Assembly (NCBI RefSeq): GCF_019443445.1
Contig: NZ_CP080378.1
Span: 4,774,001-4,838,000, forward strand
DNA: 64,000 nucleotides
Source of the DNA: Massilia sp. PAMC28688
Lineage (GTDB): Bacteria; Pseudomonadota; Gammaproteobacteria; Burkholderiales; Burkholderiaceae_D
Reading direction: 5' to 3'
Positions 42,137 to 52,470 of the stretch are shown one piece after another. A program made the translations under genes and the position numbers. The first letter of the stretch is position 1. Every line of letters starts with the position of its first letter. The notes beneath the pieces were generated by a model that worked only from the letters and a program-made list of their open reading frames with translations, made no database searches and was not told the origin of the DNA.

Positions 42137-43726
42137 TTAGATTTCTTCGTACAGTGGCAGCGTCAGGAATTCCGCGAAGTCTTCCGACGTCGACATGTCT
42201 TCAAAGATTTGCGCGGCCCGCTCGTAGGTCGGGCTTTCGCCGTCCGGCGCCACGCCCTTCACCTTGGTGAGCTCTTCCGGAATCATGGCGCGCACCATCT
42301 CGGCCGTGACCTTGCGGCCATCTTCCAGTACGCCCTTGTCCGAGCGGATCCACTGCCATACCTGGGACCGGCTGATCTCTGCCGTGGCCGCGTCTTCCAT
42401 CAGGTTATGGATCGGCACGCAGCCATTGCCTGCCAGCCAGCTACCCAGGTAGTGAATGCCGACATTGATGTTGTAGCGCAAGCCCGCTTCCGTGATCGGC
42501 GCTTCGGGCTTAAAGTCCAGCAACTCGGCCGCCGTGACATTGACGTCGTCGCGCTGCTTGTCGATCTGGTTCGGCTTCTCGCCCAGCACCTTGGTAAATT
42601 CGTTCATGGCCAGCTCCACCAGGCCCGGGTGGGCAACCCAGCCGCCGTCATAGCCATCGGTGGCATCGCGCGCCTTGTCGTTGCGCACCCCGCCCATGGC
42701 CACTTCATTTTTCTCCGGATCGTTCTTGATCGGGATGAGCGCGGCCATGCCGCCGATGGCCGGCGCGCCCCGCTTGTGGCAAGTCTTGAGCAGCAGCAGC
42801 GCGTAGGCGCGCATGAATGGCGAGGTCATCGTCACTTTGGGACGGTCAGCCAGGCAGAAGTCCTTGTCGAGCTTGAATTTCTTGATGCACGAGAAAATGT
42901 AATCCCAGCGGCCGGCGTTCAGGCCTGCGCTGTGCTCGCGCAGCTCGTACAGGATTTCATCCATCTCGAAGGCAGCGAGCACGGTTTCGATCAGGACCGT
43001 GGCCTTGATCGTGCCCTGCGGCAGGCCCATTTCCTGCTGCGCCATCACGAAGATGTCGTTCCACAGGCGCGCTTCCAGATGCGACTCCATCTTGGGCAGG
43101 TAAAAATACGGGCCGGCGCCGCGTGCCAATTGTTCTTTGGCGTTGTGGAACAGGAACAGGGCGAAGTCGAAGATGCCGCCGGAGACGCGCTTGCCGTCCA
43201 CCAGCACGTGCTTTTCATCCAGGTGCCAGCCGCGCGGACGCACCACCAGGGTCGCGATTTTGTCCTTGAGCTTGTAGGTCTTGCCGTTCTGTTCGAGCGA
43301 GATGATGCGGCGCACGGCGTCGCGCATGTTGATCTGGCCGCTGATCTGGTTGTCCCAGTTCGGCGTGTTCGAGTCTTCAAAGTCGGTCATGTAGCTGTCG
43401 GCGCCGGAATTGAGGGCGTTGATGACCATTTTGCGCTCAACGGGACCGGTGATTTCCACGCGGCGGCACTGCAGCGCTTCCGGAATGGGGGCGATCTTCC
43501 AGTCACCGGCGCGGATGTGCGCCGTTTCGGCCAGGAAGTCGGGGCGCTCGCCGGCGTCCAGGCGCTTGGCACGGGCCACGCGGGCCGCGAGCAATTCCTG
43601 GCGGCGCGGCTCGAAGGCGCGCGAGAGCCGGGCCACCAGGGCCAGCGCTTCGGGCGTAAGAATGTGTTCGTAACCGGGCTTGATCTCGGCCGTGATTTCC
43701 ATACCGGCTGGGGTGGCAAGTGTCAT
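42137..43726 (-). CDS. aceB: Malate synthase A
   Basis: 529 residues (ATG 43726, AGGAGT site upstream; the frame extends to 43792). It condenses glyoxylate with acetyl-CoA to malate in the glyoxylate shunt. Family blocks: [26 protein letters not shown] with the catalytic Arg, the glyoxylate/Mg site [20 protein letters not shown], and [21 protein letters not shown] near the end with the catalytic Asp. Isocitrate lyase is not in the window. A LysR gene is divergent and may control it. Confidence 0.96.
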   Translation of the reverse strand: MTLATPAGMEITAEIKPGYEHILTPEALALVARLSRAFEPRRQELLAARVARAKRLDAGERPDFLAETAHIRAGDWKIAPIPEALQCRRVEITGPVERKMVINALNSGADSYMTDFEDSNTPNWDNQISGQINMRDAVRRIISLEQNGKTYKLKDKIATLVVRPRGWHLDEKHVLVDGKRVSGGIFDFALFLFHNAKEQLARGAGPYFYLPKMESHLEARLWNDIFVMAQQEMGLPQGTIKATVLIETVLAAFEMDEILYELREHSAGLNAGRWDYIFSCIKKFKLDKDFCLADRPKVTMTSPFMRAYALLLLKTCHKRGAPAIGGMAALIPIKNDPEKNEVAMGGVRNDKARDATDGYDGGWVAHPGLVELAMNEFTKVLGEKPNQIDKQRDDVNVTAAELLDFKPEAPITEAGLRYNINVGIHYLGSWLAGNGCVPIHNLMEDAATAEISRSQVWQWIRSDKGVLEDGRKVTAEMVRAMIPEELTKVKGVAPDGESPTYERAAQIFEDMSTSEDFAEFLTLPLYEEI

Positions 43727-43779
43727 AGGTACTCCTGTAGAAGATGAAAGGGGGATGGCATTGGCGATTCGGATGAGTT

Positions 43780-43799
43780 CCAGTATATTCACTTACTGG
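43780..43799. promoter_or_regulatory. Dyad in the aceB / lysR divergent region
   Basis: CCAGTATATTCACTTACTGG, arms CCAGT/ACTGG, and the related TATATTCA repeated at 43821-43828. It is a candidate LysR operator between the two divergent starts. Confidence 0.4.
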
Positions 43800-43862
43800 T
43801 AGCTAAACGAGACAAATAATATATTCATCTGTGCGTTTTTGTCACAGATCGCCGGAGAGAGC

Positions 43863-44771
43863 ATGGGGCAGTTCCGTCAAATATCGACCTTTGTCGAAGT
43901 CATCAACCGCGGCAGCCTGTCCGCCGCGGCCCGCGCAGAAGGCATTGCGCCGGCCATGATCGGGCGCCGCCTGGACGCGCTCGAGGCGCGCCTGGGCGTC
44001 AAGCTGGTGCAGCGTACCACGCGCAAGCTGGTACTGACCGATGAGGGCGCGGCCTTTCTGGAGGATTGCCAGCGCATCCTGGCAGAGCTGGAAGAGGCCG
44101 AATCGGCCGTCGCAGAACGCAGCGCCCGCGCCACCGGCCACCTGCTGGTATCGGCGCCGGCCGGCTTTGGGCGCCAGCACGTGGCGCCCCTCTTGCCCTC
44201 CTTCCTGGCCGAGCACCGTGACGTGACGGTCAACCTCAATCTCAACGACCGCCTGGTCGATGTGGTCGGTGAAGGCATTGACGTGGCGATCCGCATCGCC
44301 ACCCTGTCCGACTCTTCGCTGGTGGGCATGAAGCTGGCCGACAACCAGCGCGTGCTGGTGGCCACCCCCGGCTATCTCAAGCGCCACGGCACGCCGCGCA
44401 CCCTGGCCGACCTGGCGCGCCACAATTGCCTGGCCATCAGCAGCGAAGGCAGCCAGCGCGGCTGGACCTTCCGCGAAAACGGCAAGGTGGTGACATTGAA
44501 AGTGGCGGGGAATATGACCTGCAACGATGGGGCCGTGCTGCACGACTGGGCGCTGGCCGGCAAGGGCATCGCATGGCGGTCCATGTGGGAAGTGCACGCC
44601 GAGATTGATGACGGGCGATTGAAAACGGTACTGGAACAGTATTGCGCACCGGGCAGCGATATCTATGCCGTATTTGCCCAACGCCGCCATTTACCGCTGC
44701 GCATCCGCGCCTTTGTCGATTTCCTGCGCCATTCTTATGCGCAGCCCGGTTACTGGCGCAAGGCGCGCTAG
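43863..44771 (+). CDS. LysR-family regulator divergent to aceB
   Basis: 302 residues from MGQFRQISTFVEVINRGSLS (ATG 43863, GGAGAG six bases upstream). HTH: SLSAAARAEGIAPAMIGRRLDALEARLGVKL. Effector domain follows the CrgA/PA4174-like large LysR branch (VSAPAGFGRQHVAPLLPSFL, DVAIRIATLSDSSLVGMKLA). Position next to aceB suggests control of acetate or glyoxylate metabolism, which is not established. Ends 25 bases before a terminator shared with cspA. Confidence 0.88.
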   Translation: MGQFRQISTFVEVINRGSLSAAARAEGIAPAMIGRRLDALEARLGVKLVQRTTRKLVLTDEGAAFLEDCQRILAELEEAESAVAERSARATGHLLVSAPAGFGRQHVAPLLPSFLAEHRDVTVNLNLNDRLVDVVGEGIDVAIRIATLSDSSLVGMKLADNQRVLVATPGYLKRHGTPRTLADLARHNCLAISSEGSQRGWTFRENGKVVTLKVAGNMTCNDGAVLHDWALAGKGIAWRSMWEVHAEIDDGRLKTVLEQYCAPGSDIYAVFAQRRHLPLRIRAFVDFLRHSYAQPGYWRKAR

Positions 44772-44796
44772 CAGCAGCCATTCAAATACGACAGGC

Positions 44797-44826
44797 AAAA
44801 AAAAATCCCCGGAAACCGAGGATTTT
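44797..44826. terminator. Bidirectional-type terminator between lysR and cspA
   Basis: AAAATCC-CGG/CCG-GGATTTT stem with an A-run on one side and T-run on the other. On the minus strand it ends GGGGATTTTTTTTT, a strong terminator for cspA. Confidence 0.85.
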
Positions 44827-44845
44827 CTTGTCGTTGTTCAGCTAA

Positions 44846-45049
44846 TTACAGCGGCTGAATGTTCGAAGCTTGCTTACCCTTTGGGCCAGCGGTGACTTCG
44901 AAAGATACGCGCTGGTTCTCTTGCAGCGACTTGAAGCCTGCCGACTGGATAGCCGAGAAGTGAGCGAACAGATCTTCGCCGCCTTCGTCAGGGGTGATGA
45001 AGCCGAAGCCCTTCGAGTCATTGAACCATTTTACGATGCCAGTTGCCAT
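44846..45049 (-). CDS. cspA: Cold-shock protein CspA family
   Basis: 67 residues, [23 protein letters not shown]1 is KGFGFI and RNP2 is DLFAHF; a basic and aromatic surface for single-stranded RNA/DNA binding is complete. It probably acts as an RNA chaperone. A long 5' leader, about 100 bases from a TATAAT at 45161-45166 to the ATG, is normal for thermo-regulated csp genes. Other cspA paralogues are expected in the genome. Confidence 0.96.
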   Translation of the reverse strand: MATGIVKWFNDSKGFGFITPDEGGEDLFAHFSAIQSAGFKSLQENQRVSFEVTAGPKGKQASNIQPL

Positions 45050-45190
45050 TACAATTTCCTATTTCAGTTAGTTGGGCTTTCACCCGTTTTAGATCGTTTG
45101 AAGAAGCAAGAAAGAAATGACAGACAGACTGCACTACTACCTCGAATCCAACGATCCCGCATTATACCCAATAAATCAAAAAAATCACGT
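45050..45190 (-). promoter_or_regulatory. cspA promoter and long 5' leader
   Basis: Minus-strand TATAAT (45161-45166), with a weak -35 near GTGATT, gives a leader of about 100 bases rich in A/T and pyrimidine tracts. This matches cold-shock leaders in length. The remaining DNA to 45368 has no gene I can support. Confidence 0.55.
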
Positions 45191-45368
45191 TCTCTGCAAA
45201 ATAAACCTGAAGGCATTCGTAATAGTTCAGATACTCAACTTTCACGAAGCCCGATTGCAGCGGCAGTACGATGAATATAGGGCATGGATGCTGCGGAAGT
45301 TTGCGCTAAATCAAACGATCCTCGCACCAGTGTTTGCATTAACGCATAAGCAAGGGATCGATGGCGCA

Positions 45369-45746
45369 CTATTGCGCCGGCGGTGACCCGGCGCCGTCCT
45401 CGGCTTTCGGGTCGATCTCGGCCCATGCGATGTAGGCGTCAAGCGAAGCGAGCCAGTCGTCCCAGTCGCGCGGCGCCACCGCGTCAAACGCCGTCAGCAC
45501 GCGCAGGCGCTGCTCGAGCGCGCGGGCCTGCTGGCCAAAGCTGCGAAAGCCGAACGTGGCAGCCGATCCGGCGATGGTATGCAGCGTTTCCTGCAGCGCG
45601 GTGACGCTGGTCCGGTCCGGTGCCTGCGGATTGATCGCGGCGCGCTGCGCGCGCAGGCGCTGCAGCGTCGCCGGCACGCCGGCGGCAAACTTGTCATTCA
45701 AGGCGCGCAGGCGCGCGAAGAATTCCTGGTCGATCGGCGCTGCCAT
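45369..45746 (-). CDS. Histidine phosphotransfer (Hpt) domain protein
   Basis: 125 residues, helical. The motif ETLHTIAGSAATFGF is the Hpt consensus HxxxGxA with the phospho-accepting His near residue 56. A stand-alone Hpt relays phosphate between hybrid kinases and response regulators. It follows upp by 4 bases on the same strand. The hybrid kinase at 24823 or other kinases may be partners; this is unproven. Confidence 0.85.
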   Translation of the reverse strand: MAAPIDQEFFARLRALNDKFAAGVPATLQRLRAQRAAINPQAPDRTSVTALQETLHTIAGSAATFGFRSFGQQARALEQRLRVLTAFDAVAPRDWDDWLASLDAYIAWAEIDPKAEDGAGSPPAQ

Positions 45747-45750
45747 GCCT

Positions 45751-46401
45751 TTACTTGGTCCCGAAAATGCGGTCGCCCGCGTCGCCCAGGCCCGGCACGA
45801 TATAAGCGTGGTCGTTCAGGTGCGAATCGAGCGAGGCCACATACAGCTTCACGCCAGGGTGGGCATCCTGGAATACCTGCACGCCTTCGGGCGCCGTCAC
45901 CAGGGCCAGGAAGATGATCTGGTCGTCGGACACGCCGCGCTTTTTCAGCACATCCACCGCATGCACCGCGGAGTTACCGGTGGCGACCATGGGGTCGCAC
46001 AGGATGAAGATGCGGTCGGCCGTATCAGGCAGGCGCACCAGGTACTCCACCGGCTTGTGCGTTTCAGGATCGCGGAATACGCCCACATGGCCCACGCGGG
46101 CCGACGGCACCAGTTCCAGCAGGCCGTCGCTCATGCCGATACCGGCGCGCAGGATCGGCACGATGGCCAGCTTCTTGCCGGCGATGACGGGCGCGTCGAT
46201 GGTCTCGAGCGGGGTCTCGATCTTGCGCGTGGTGAGCGGCAGGTCGCGCGTGATCTCGTAACCCATGAGCAGCGTGATTTCCTTGAGCAGTTCGCGGAAG
46301 GTGCGCGTGGAGGTGTCGCGCTCGCGCATGTGGCTCAGCTTATGCTGGATCAGCGGGTGGTCGAGGATGAACAGATTGGGAAAGCGTGGATCTTGTTTCA
46401 T
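45751..46401 (-). CDS. upp: Uracil phosphoribosyltransferase
   Basis: 216 residues from [20 protein letters not shown] (ATG 46401; the frame is open to 46614). PRPP-binding loop [20 protein letters not shown], and [13 protein letters not shown] at the C-terminus. It makes UMP from uracil and PRPP in pyrimidine salvage. Normal length. Confidence 0.96.
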   Translation of the reverse strand: MKQDPRFPNLFILDHPLIQHKLSHMRERDTSTRTFRELLKEITLLMGYEITRDLPLTTRKIETPLETIDAPVIAGKKLAIVPILRAGIGMSDGLLELVPSARVGHVGVFRDPETHKPVEYLVRLPDTADRIFILCDPMVATGNSAVHAVDVLKKRGVSDDQIIFLALVTAPEGVQVFQDAHPGVKLYVASLDSHLNDHAYIVPGLGDAGDRIFGTK

Positions 46402-46483
46402 GGTGTGGTCTTGTTCCTTATGGGGCCTGGCGCCATTATCCCAGCGCCTGACAGGTTTGTGCGCATTTTGACAAATATAGTTG

Positions 46484-48160
46484 CTATATCGGCGTAGGCA
46501 GCGATGCCGGCAGTGATACAGGCAGCGCCCGCGCCAGGATCGCGCCGCAGTCCACGCCGTCGGGCAAGCGTCCAAACGCGCCGCCGGCATCGCGCGCGAT
46601 GCGCGAGGCGACAAAGGCCTCGCTCACATAGCCTGGCGCATGGCGCAGCAGCAGGGCTGCCTGCACCGCCACCACGATACGCTCGGCCAGCCGCCGCGCC
46701 CCGTATTCGTCGCCCTGGGGATGATCGAGGTCGGCCAGGAGCGCCTCGCGGAAGGCATTGAAAGGGGCGTTGTCATTGCCGGCCAGGGCCAGTTCGCCCG
46801 CCAGTGCCGCGCGCGCGGCCGGTGTCTTGCCGAAGGCGCGCAGCAGGTCCAGGCACATCACATTGCCCGACCCCTCCCAGATGGAGTTGACCGGCAGTTC
46901 CCGGTACAGGCGAGCCAGCGGGCCGTCTTCCACATAGCCATTGCCGCCCATGACTTCCATCGCCTCGGCGCCAAAGGCGGGGCCGCGCTTGCACACCCAG
47001 TACTTGCCGGCCGGCGTCAGGATGCGTCCCAGCAGCGCCTGGGCCGGATCATGGAGCTGGTCGAAGCAGCGCGCCAGGCGCAGGGCGAACACGGTGGCCG
47101 CCTCCGATTCGAGCGCCAGGTCGGCCAGCACATTCTGCATCAAAGGCTGCTCGGCCAGTGTGCGCCCGAAGACGGCGCGCCCGCGTGCGTGATGCAGCGC
47201 ATGGGTGAGCGCGGCGCGCATGATGCCGGCGCTGCCCACCACGCAGTCGAGGCGCGTATAGCCGCCCATTTCCAGGATGGTCGGAATGCCGCGCCCCGCC
47301 TTGCCGACCAGGTAGCCGGTGGCGCCGGCAAACTCCACCTCGGACGACGCGTTTGAGCGGTTACCCAGCTTGTCCTTGAGGCGCTGTACGCGGATCGCGT
47401 TGCGGCTGCCGTCGTCCAGAAAGCGCGGCACGAAAAAACACGACAGACCGGCGCTGCCTTCGGCCTCGGTCTGCGCCAGCACCAGGTGGGCGTCGGACTG
47501 CGGCGCCGAGAAAAACCACTTGTGCCCCACCAGGCGCCAGCTGCCGTCGGCCAGTTCCTCGGCACGCGTGGTGTTGGCACGCACGTCGGTGCCGCCCTGC
47601 TTTTCCGTCATGCCCATGCCGATCAGGGCGCCGTGCTTCTGCGCCACGGGCAGCGAGCGCGGGTCGTAGCGGCGCGAGAGAATCTTGGGCAGCCACTTGT
47701 CGGCCAGCGCGCCGCCGGCCTGGCGCAGCGCCGGCACGCAGGCGTAGGTCATCGTGACCGGACACTGGGCCCCGTTTTCCACTTGCGCGAACAGCAGGTA
47801 CTGGGCCGCGCGGGCCACCTGGGCACCCGCTTCGCCGCCATCCCATGGCGAGGCGTGGGCGCCGTTCTCGATCATCAGCGTCATGAGCGCATGCCAGGCC
47901 GGGTGAAACTCCACTTCATCGACGCGCCGTCCGCTGCGGTCGAAGGTATGCAGGCGCGGAGCGTTGATGTTGGCCTGGCGGCCCAGGTCCAGCACCTCGG
48001 CGCGGCCGAGCTGCGCGCCCAGCGCATGCAGGCGTGCTTCGGCACTGCCGCCACCCTGGTGCTGCAAGGCTTCCTGCAGCGCGGTATCGGCGGCGAACAG
48101 GTTGACATTCTCGAACGGCGCTGCCTGGTTCAGGACTTCATGGGTATCAAATGGGTGCAT
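46484..48160 (-). CDS. AidB-like acyl-CoA dehydrogenase family flavoprotein
   Basis: 558 residues, long for an acyl-CoA dehydrogenase. FAD site [15 protein letters not shown] and [18 protein letters not shown]; helical half with [20 protein letters not shown] and [20 protein letters not shown]. The ~90-residue extension after the usual core matches the AidB subfamily, in which this region binds DNA. E. coli AidB protects DNA during alkylation stress. The gene is divergent from a GGDEF-EAL gene. Function is inferred by family. Confidence 0.9.
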   Translation of the reverse strand: MHPFDTHEVLNQAAPFENVNLFAADTALQEALQHQGGGSAEARLHALGAQLGRAEVLDLGRQANINAPRLHTFDRSGRRVDEVEFHPAWHALMTLMIENGAHASPWDGGEAGAQVARAAQYLLFAQVENGAQCPVTMTYACVPALRQAGGALADKWLPKILSRRYDPRSLPVAQKHGALIGMGMTEKQGGTDVRANTTRAEELADGSWRLVGHKWFFSAPQSDAHLVLAQTEAEGSAGLSCFFVPRFLDDGSRNAIRVQRLKDKLGNRSNASSEVEFAGATGYLVGKAGRGIPTILEMGGYTRLDCVVGSAGIMRAALTHALHHARGRAVFGRTLAEQPLMQNVLADLALESEAATVFALRLARCFDQLHDPAQALLGRILTPAGKYWVCKRGPAFGAEAMEVMGGNGYVEDGPLARLYRELPVNSIWEGSGNVMCLDLLRAFGKTPAARAALAGELALAGNDNAPFNAFREALLADLDHPQGDEYGARRLAERIVVAVQAALLLRHAPGYVSEAFVASRIARDAGGAFGRLPDGVDCGAILARALPVSLPASLPTPI

Positions 48161-48401
48161 CTGGCTCTCCGTAGGGACTGCGAAGCAGGCTAGCGCAAAG
48201 CCATGGCGGTGGCAAGTATTGACAAAAAATGATGCATGCCGGCGCTGCTTGTCTGACCTTGATCAAGGAAGCTGCAGTCATTGCCGCATGGCGCCGTTTT
48301 TCATGCGATTCGGCATTTTTTGATGCTACATTTCTTGCCTTTCCTGTCGCTAACAGCTGACCCATCTGATGATGCAATCGCATACACGAGGAAAGTGAAC
48401 C

Positions 48402-50108
48402 ATGAATAGCGCAAGCGGCCCGTCCGGCCAGCACAGCTTACCGAACGCCTTCGAGCAAGTGATGGATGCGGCCGGCGACATTGCGCTGCGCCTTGACGCC
48501 AGCGGCACGGTGGCTTATGCCAGCGCGCGCAGCCGGCGCGCACTGGACCTGGCGCCCGGCATGTCGCTGCTGGCGCTGGCCCATGACGACGACCAGGCGC
48601 GCCTGCGCGCCGCGCTGCAGGCGTGTGCAACCGGCCACGCCAACGCGCCGACACTCATGCCGGCGCACCTGCACGCCCTTGGCAAGGCCACCTGCTACGA
48701 GCTGCGCCTCTCGCGCCTGGCCGAGGGCGACGAAGCCCTGCTGCTCATCGGGCGCGACATCAGTACCCAGAACGCGACCGAGCAGCGCCTGCGCCACCAG
48801 GCCACGCACGACGCCCTCACCGGCCTGCCCAACCGCCTGCTGCTGTCCGACCGCATCCGCATGGCGCTGGCGCGCTCGCGCCGCCTGGCCGAAGGCTTTG
48901 CCGTGGTCAGCATCGGGCTCGATGGCTTCAGGAAGGTCAACGATGGCCTGGGGCACACGGCCGGCGACGCGGTACTGCGCCAGGCCGCGGCCAGGCTGCG
49001 CAAGACGCTGCGCGACAGCGACACCTTAGCGCGCGCAGGCGGCGATGAATTCATCGCCCTGCTCCCTGCCACCCACAGCGAAGCGCAGGTCAAGCTGGTG
49101 ACGGGCCGCCTGCTGGCGGCGCTGCAGCCTGCGTTCGAAGCGGAAAACCATGCCGTCTACATCGGCGCCTCGGTGGGCGTGGCACTCTACCCGGAGCACG
49201 CCGAAGACGAGGCGCGCCTGATCGCGCTGGCCGACGCCGCCATGGCCATGGCCAAGCAAGCCGGCAAGGCGCGCTGCGTGGTCTACAGCGCCCCTTGCGG
49301 TCCGGACGCGGAGCACGACATCTCGCTGGAAGCTGCCATGTTCAGTGCCGTACGCGAGGGTGAATTCATGTTGTTCTATCAGCCCATCGTTGACGCCTCC
49401 ACGCGTGAAATCCAGGGCTTTGAAACCCTGATGCGCTGGAAGCATCCCACGCTCGGCCTGGTTCCGCCTGCCCGTTTCATTCCCATTGCCGAGACCAATG
49501 GCCTGATCAACCTGCTCGGCGCGTGGGCGCTGCGCTCGGCCTGCATGCAGCTCAAGCAATTCGAGGCAGCCTGCGGTCGCAAGCTGTACATGTCGGTCAA
49601 TATCAGCCCGCGCCAGTTCCGCAGCGACCACTTCCTCAAGGTGCTCGACGAGGCGCTCGCGTTTTCCGGCGTCGACGGCCGCCAGCTGGTGCTGGAAATC
49701 ACCGAAGGCACGCTGATGCTGGACCCGGCCCATGCCGAGGCGGTGCTGGTCAAGATGGCCGAGCGCGGCGCGCGGATTGCCATCGACGACTTCGGGACCG
49801 GCTACTCCTCGCTCGCCTACCTCAAGCGCTTCCCGATTTCCGTGCTCAAGGTGGACCGCGCCTTTGTCAAGGACTTGCCCGCGTCATGCAAGGATGGCGC
49901 CATCTGCAGCGCGGTGCTGGACCTGGCGCGCCACCTCGAACTGTCGGTGGTGGCCGAAGGCGTCGAAACGGAGGACCAGCTGCGCTTCCTCGACCGCCAG
50001 GGCTGCCACTACGTGCAGGGCTACCTGACCGGCCGCCCGATGCCGGCGCACGTGGCGCTGGCTGCACTGACCGACACCTACAACGAACTGCGCACAGGCC
50101 TGGCATGA
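48402..50108 (+). CDS. PAS-GGDEF-EAL c-di-GMP turnover protein
   Basis: 568 residues, no membrane segment. A PAS-like domain (about 15-125) is followed by GGDEF (about 135-290) with intact RAGGDEFIALL, and EAL (about 310-560) with ETLMRW replacing EAL, NISPRQF, LEITEGTLM, IDDFGTGYSSLAYLK, LKVDRAF and AEGVETEDQL. All phosphodiesterase metal ligands apart from the motif change look kept. It could make or hydrolyse c-di-GMP. The ATG of the next gene overlaps its TGA, so HDOD protein synthesis is coupled. Confidence 0.9.
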   Translation: MNSASGPSGQHSLPNAFEQVMDAAGDIALRLDASGTVAYASARSRRALDLAPGMSLLALAHDDDQARLRAALQACATGHANAPTLMPAHLHALGKATCYELRLSRLAEGDEALLLIGRDISTQNATEQRLRHQATHDALTGLPNRLLLSDRIRMALARSRRLAEGFAVVSIGLDGFRKVNDGLGHTAGDAVLRQAAARLRKTLRDSDTLARAGGDEFIALLPATHSEAQVKLVTGRLLAALQPAFEAENHAVYIGASVGVALYPEHAEDEARLIALADAAMAMAKQAGKARCVVYSAPCGPDAEHDISLEAAMFSAVREGEFMLFYQPIVDASTREIQGFETLMRWKHPTLGLVPPARFIPIAETNGLINLLGAWALRSACMQLKQFEAACGRKLYMSVNISPRQFRSDHFLKVLDEALAFSGVDGRQLVLEITEGTLMLDPAHAEAVLVKMAERGARIAIDDFGTGYSSLAYLKRFPISVLKVDRAFVKDLPASCKDGAICSAVLDLARHLELSVVAEGVETEDQLRFLDRQGCHYVQGYLTGRPMPAHVALAALTDTYNELRTGLA

Positions 50109-51568
50109 ACTCCAACACACTATCTCCCGTCCAAGCCCGGGCGGCGGCAGGCGCCACCCTCACCTTGTTATGGGAGCGCATCGGCCAGCACGGCGACATG
50201 CCCGGTTTCACGCGCGCCATCGGCGCCATCCTGTGCGCCATGCGCGGCGAAGACGATGCGCAATTCAACATGACGCGCACCGTGCTGTCCGATCCCGTCC
50301 TCACGCACAAGGTGCTGCGCCTGGCCAACAGCGGCATGTACGCAGCCTTCGGCCAGCGCGTGAGCACCGTCTCGCGCGCGGTACTGGTACTGGGCGCGGA
50401 CGCCATCGGTCACCTGGCGCTGGGCCTGAAGGCAATCGAAGACGTGGCGGGATCGGCCAGCAGCGCCGTCAGTGCCCATGCGGAGATGGAAAAGGCGGTC
50501 CTGTCGGGCGTGGTGGCGCGCCAGATCGCCGACGCCGGGCTCCGGGGCGACGGCGAAGAAGCCGTGGTGTGCGCCATGCTCCATTCGCTTGGCCGCATGA
50601 CCGTGACCTACTATCTTCCTGAGCGCTGGGCGGCCATGCAGGCGCATGCCGGCCAGGGTCTGGAAGAACAGGCCGCTCCCGCCGTGCTGGGGTTGACCCT
50701 GGAAGATGTCGGGCAGGCGACCGCCCAGCGGTGGGGGCTGCCACGCCGGCTGGTCGAGAGCATGCGCGCCAGCGGTCCGCGCAGCGCAGGCCAGACGGGA
50801 GCCGACGGTGACTGGCTGGCCACGGTGGCCACCCTTGCCTCGCGCTGCGCCGCCGCGCTCTGGCATGATGATGACCGGTCGCGCGCCACGCTGCGCGCGC
50901 TGGCGCACAGCTTCGGCCCCGTGCTGGGCCTGCAGCCCGGCCAGATCATGGGGGCCGTGGACCTGGCGCGCGGCGCCGCCGCAGCCCAGCTGTCCCTGGC
51001 GCCGCTTGCCAAAGACGTGGCCGTGGCGCCCGTGCCAACCGTGCGGGCGGCGCTCGCGCGCCGGATTGCCGATGGCGTGGCCGACATGCGCCAGGCCGGG
51101 GGCAGCGCCCGCCCCGGCCAGATGGTGGCGATGGCGCTTGAGACAATTTACCAGGGCCTGGGCTTCACGCGCGCGGTGGCCTTCCGGCGCCACCGCCAGG
51201 ATGCGCGCTACGTGGCCAGCATGGGCCTGGGGGAAGACATCAGCGCGCGCCTGCCAGCGCTGCACTTCGATGACAGTTACCTGCCCGACGTGTTTCATGC
51301 GGCGCTGGCGAGCGACCGCGTGATCTTCATCGCCAATGCGTGCGAGCCGCAGTTCCGGCGCAGGCTGCCGGCGTGGTGGAGCGCGTCATTGGGGCAGGCG
51401 CGCAGCTTCGTGATTTTGCCGCTGTGCAGGAATGGCCAGCCTGTGGGATTCCTGTACGGCGACTGGGTGCCGGACCTGCCGCAGCCTCAGCTGGACCAGC
51501 AACAGTTCGCCGCGCTCAACGAGCTGCGCGCCATGGTGGTGGCATCGATCGCGGGACGCCGCGCGTGA
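50105..51568 (+). CDS. HDOD-domain signalling protein with C-terminal GAF-like region
   Basis: 487 residues. HDOD domain at about 20-220 (LSDPVLTHKVLRLANSGMYA, ISTVSRAVLVLG-type, AAMLHSLGRM-like), a helical fold related to HD phosphohydrolases but without the metal residues. From about 320 onward is a GAF-like region (YQGLGFTRAVAFRRHRQDAR, RSFVILPLCRNGQPVGFLYG). Family members act as adaptors in c-di-GMP and stress signalling. The 4-base overlap with the upstream GGDEF-EAL gene shows it is part of the same unit. It ends 10 bases before the left repeat of the 51.6-kb mobile element. Confidence 0.88.
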   Translation: MNSNTLSPVQARAAAGATLTLLWERIGQHGDMPGFTRAIGAILCAMRGEDDAQFNMTRTVLSDPVLTHKVLRLANSGMYAAFGQRVSTVSRAVLVLGADAIGHLALGLKAIEDVAGSASSAVSAHAEMEKAVLSGVVARQIADAGLRGDGEEAVVCAMLHSLGRMTVTYYLPERWAAMQAHAGQGLEEQAAPAVLGLTLEDVGQATAQRWGLPRRLVESMRASGPRSAGQTGADGDWLATVATLASRCAAALWHDDDRSRATLRALAHSFGPVLGLQPGQIMGAVDLARGAAAAQLSLAPLAKDVAVAPVPTVRAALARRIADGVADMRQAGGSARPGQMVAMALETIYQGLGFTRAVAFRRHRQDARYVASMGLGEDISARLPALHFDDSYLPDVFHAALASDRVIFIANACEPQFRRRLPAWWSASLGQARSFVILPLCRNGQPVGFLYGDWVPDLPQPQLDQQQFAALNELRAMVVASIAGRRA

Positions 51569-51578
51569 GCGGAGGTTG

Positions 51579-51648
51579 GAGGTGCAGTGGAACGGTTATG
51601 CTCAGCTGAACATAAACGTTCTTATGGAAAGCATATTGTTATGCGGAG
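51579..51648 (+). repeat. Left terminal inverted repeat of the 51.6-54.6 kb element
   Basis: Starts GAGGTGCAGTGGAACGGTTA and continues TGCTCAGCTGAACATAAACG then TTCTTATGGAAAGCATA. It matches the reverse complement of the right repeat with about 10 mismatches in 70. Contains arms CGGTTATG and CATAAACG around TCAGCTGA, like a tyrosine-recombinase core site, plus downstream TTATG repeats. Confidence 0.8.
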
Positions 51649-51764
51649 TAAACGGACTTGGGACGACGGCGACGCCTGTTTTGCCTGGTTCCTATCCACC
51701 ACCCCGCTCTGGTTCTCTTCACATAACGCCGCAGTCCTTCAGGACAAACCTGCAAGGAGAGCAC

Positions 51765-52470
51765 ATGCTTACTTCCTCTTCAAATCCGCGTCGACCATTG
51801 CGCGGTGTCGGGGAGTGCCGGCCCACATCTTGATCGGTTCGTCGATTGGCTGGTCGATTGGCTGGTCGATCAAGGCTACCGACGTGCTTCCATAAGGCGT
51901 CATGTTCGCGAGGTGGTCAACTTCGCCGCGTGGGCGGAATCCGTCGGACTTGGCACTGCACCGCTGCACCATGACGCGCTGACGCAACTACACGACCATC
52001 CCACGACGCGCGGTCGACAGCGCGACCCACGCGGCAACCGCCCCATACCAATCAAAGCGCCTGCGTTTGTGTGCATTTCCTGGAAGCAGTTGGCGCCGTC
52101 GAGCCGAAGGACCTTGTCCAAGCGGACGAGGAGACAGCCTTGTTTGTCGAATTTCACGATTGGATGCCCCCCATCGCGGCACCCGCAGCATCACGCTGGC
52201 CAGCTACCGCCGTCCAGTGGAGAATCTACTTCGAACGCTGGGGCGGCCGGACACCTATTGGTCAAAGCGCCTGCGCGAATTCTTTCCCAAGTCAATCCGA
52301 CCCAGCCGGCGAAGTCCAAAAATCTGGCTACAGCCATGCGGATGGCGTTTGGAACGTCATTGTTCAAGCCTGCTGCCTGTCATACCCAAACCAGCCGTCA
52401 CTGCGGCGAGAAACAAGCTTGGGATGCCCAAGGCTACCGAATGTCTCAACGCCCTTGCCGGCCTGATGGC
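51765..52470 (+). pseudogene. Frameshifted, truncated tyrosine recombinase
   Basis: ATG 51765 has a strong AAGGAG site, but the frame is lost within about 40 bases. Sense blocks in three frames read GPHLDRFVDWLVDWLVDQGY and RRASIRRHVREVVNFAAWAE, then FLEAVGAVEPKDLVQADEET, then TLASYRRPVENLLRTLGRPD, then PTQPAKSKNLATAMRM. This is the N-terminal (SAM-like) part of an integrase-type recombinase; at least four frameshifts are needed, and the catalytic R..HxRH..Y half is missing because the serine hydrolase gene begins here. A 12-base tandem duplication (GATTGGCTGGTC twice, near 51842) is also present. Confidence 0.8.

Noticed and set aside
45117..45386. 89-codon plus-strand frame next to cspA
   Set aside because: It lies over the cspA promoter and leader and the end of the Hpt gene; no domain or ribosome site.
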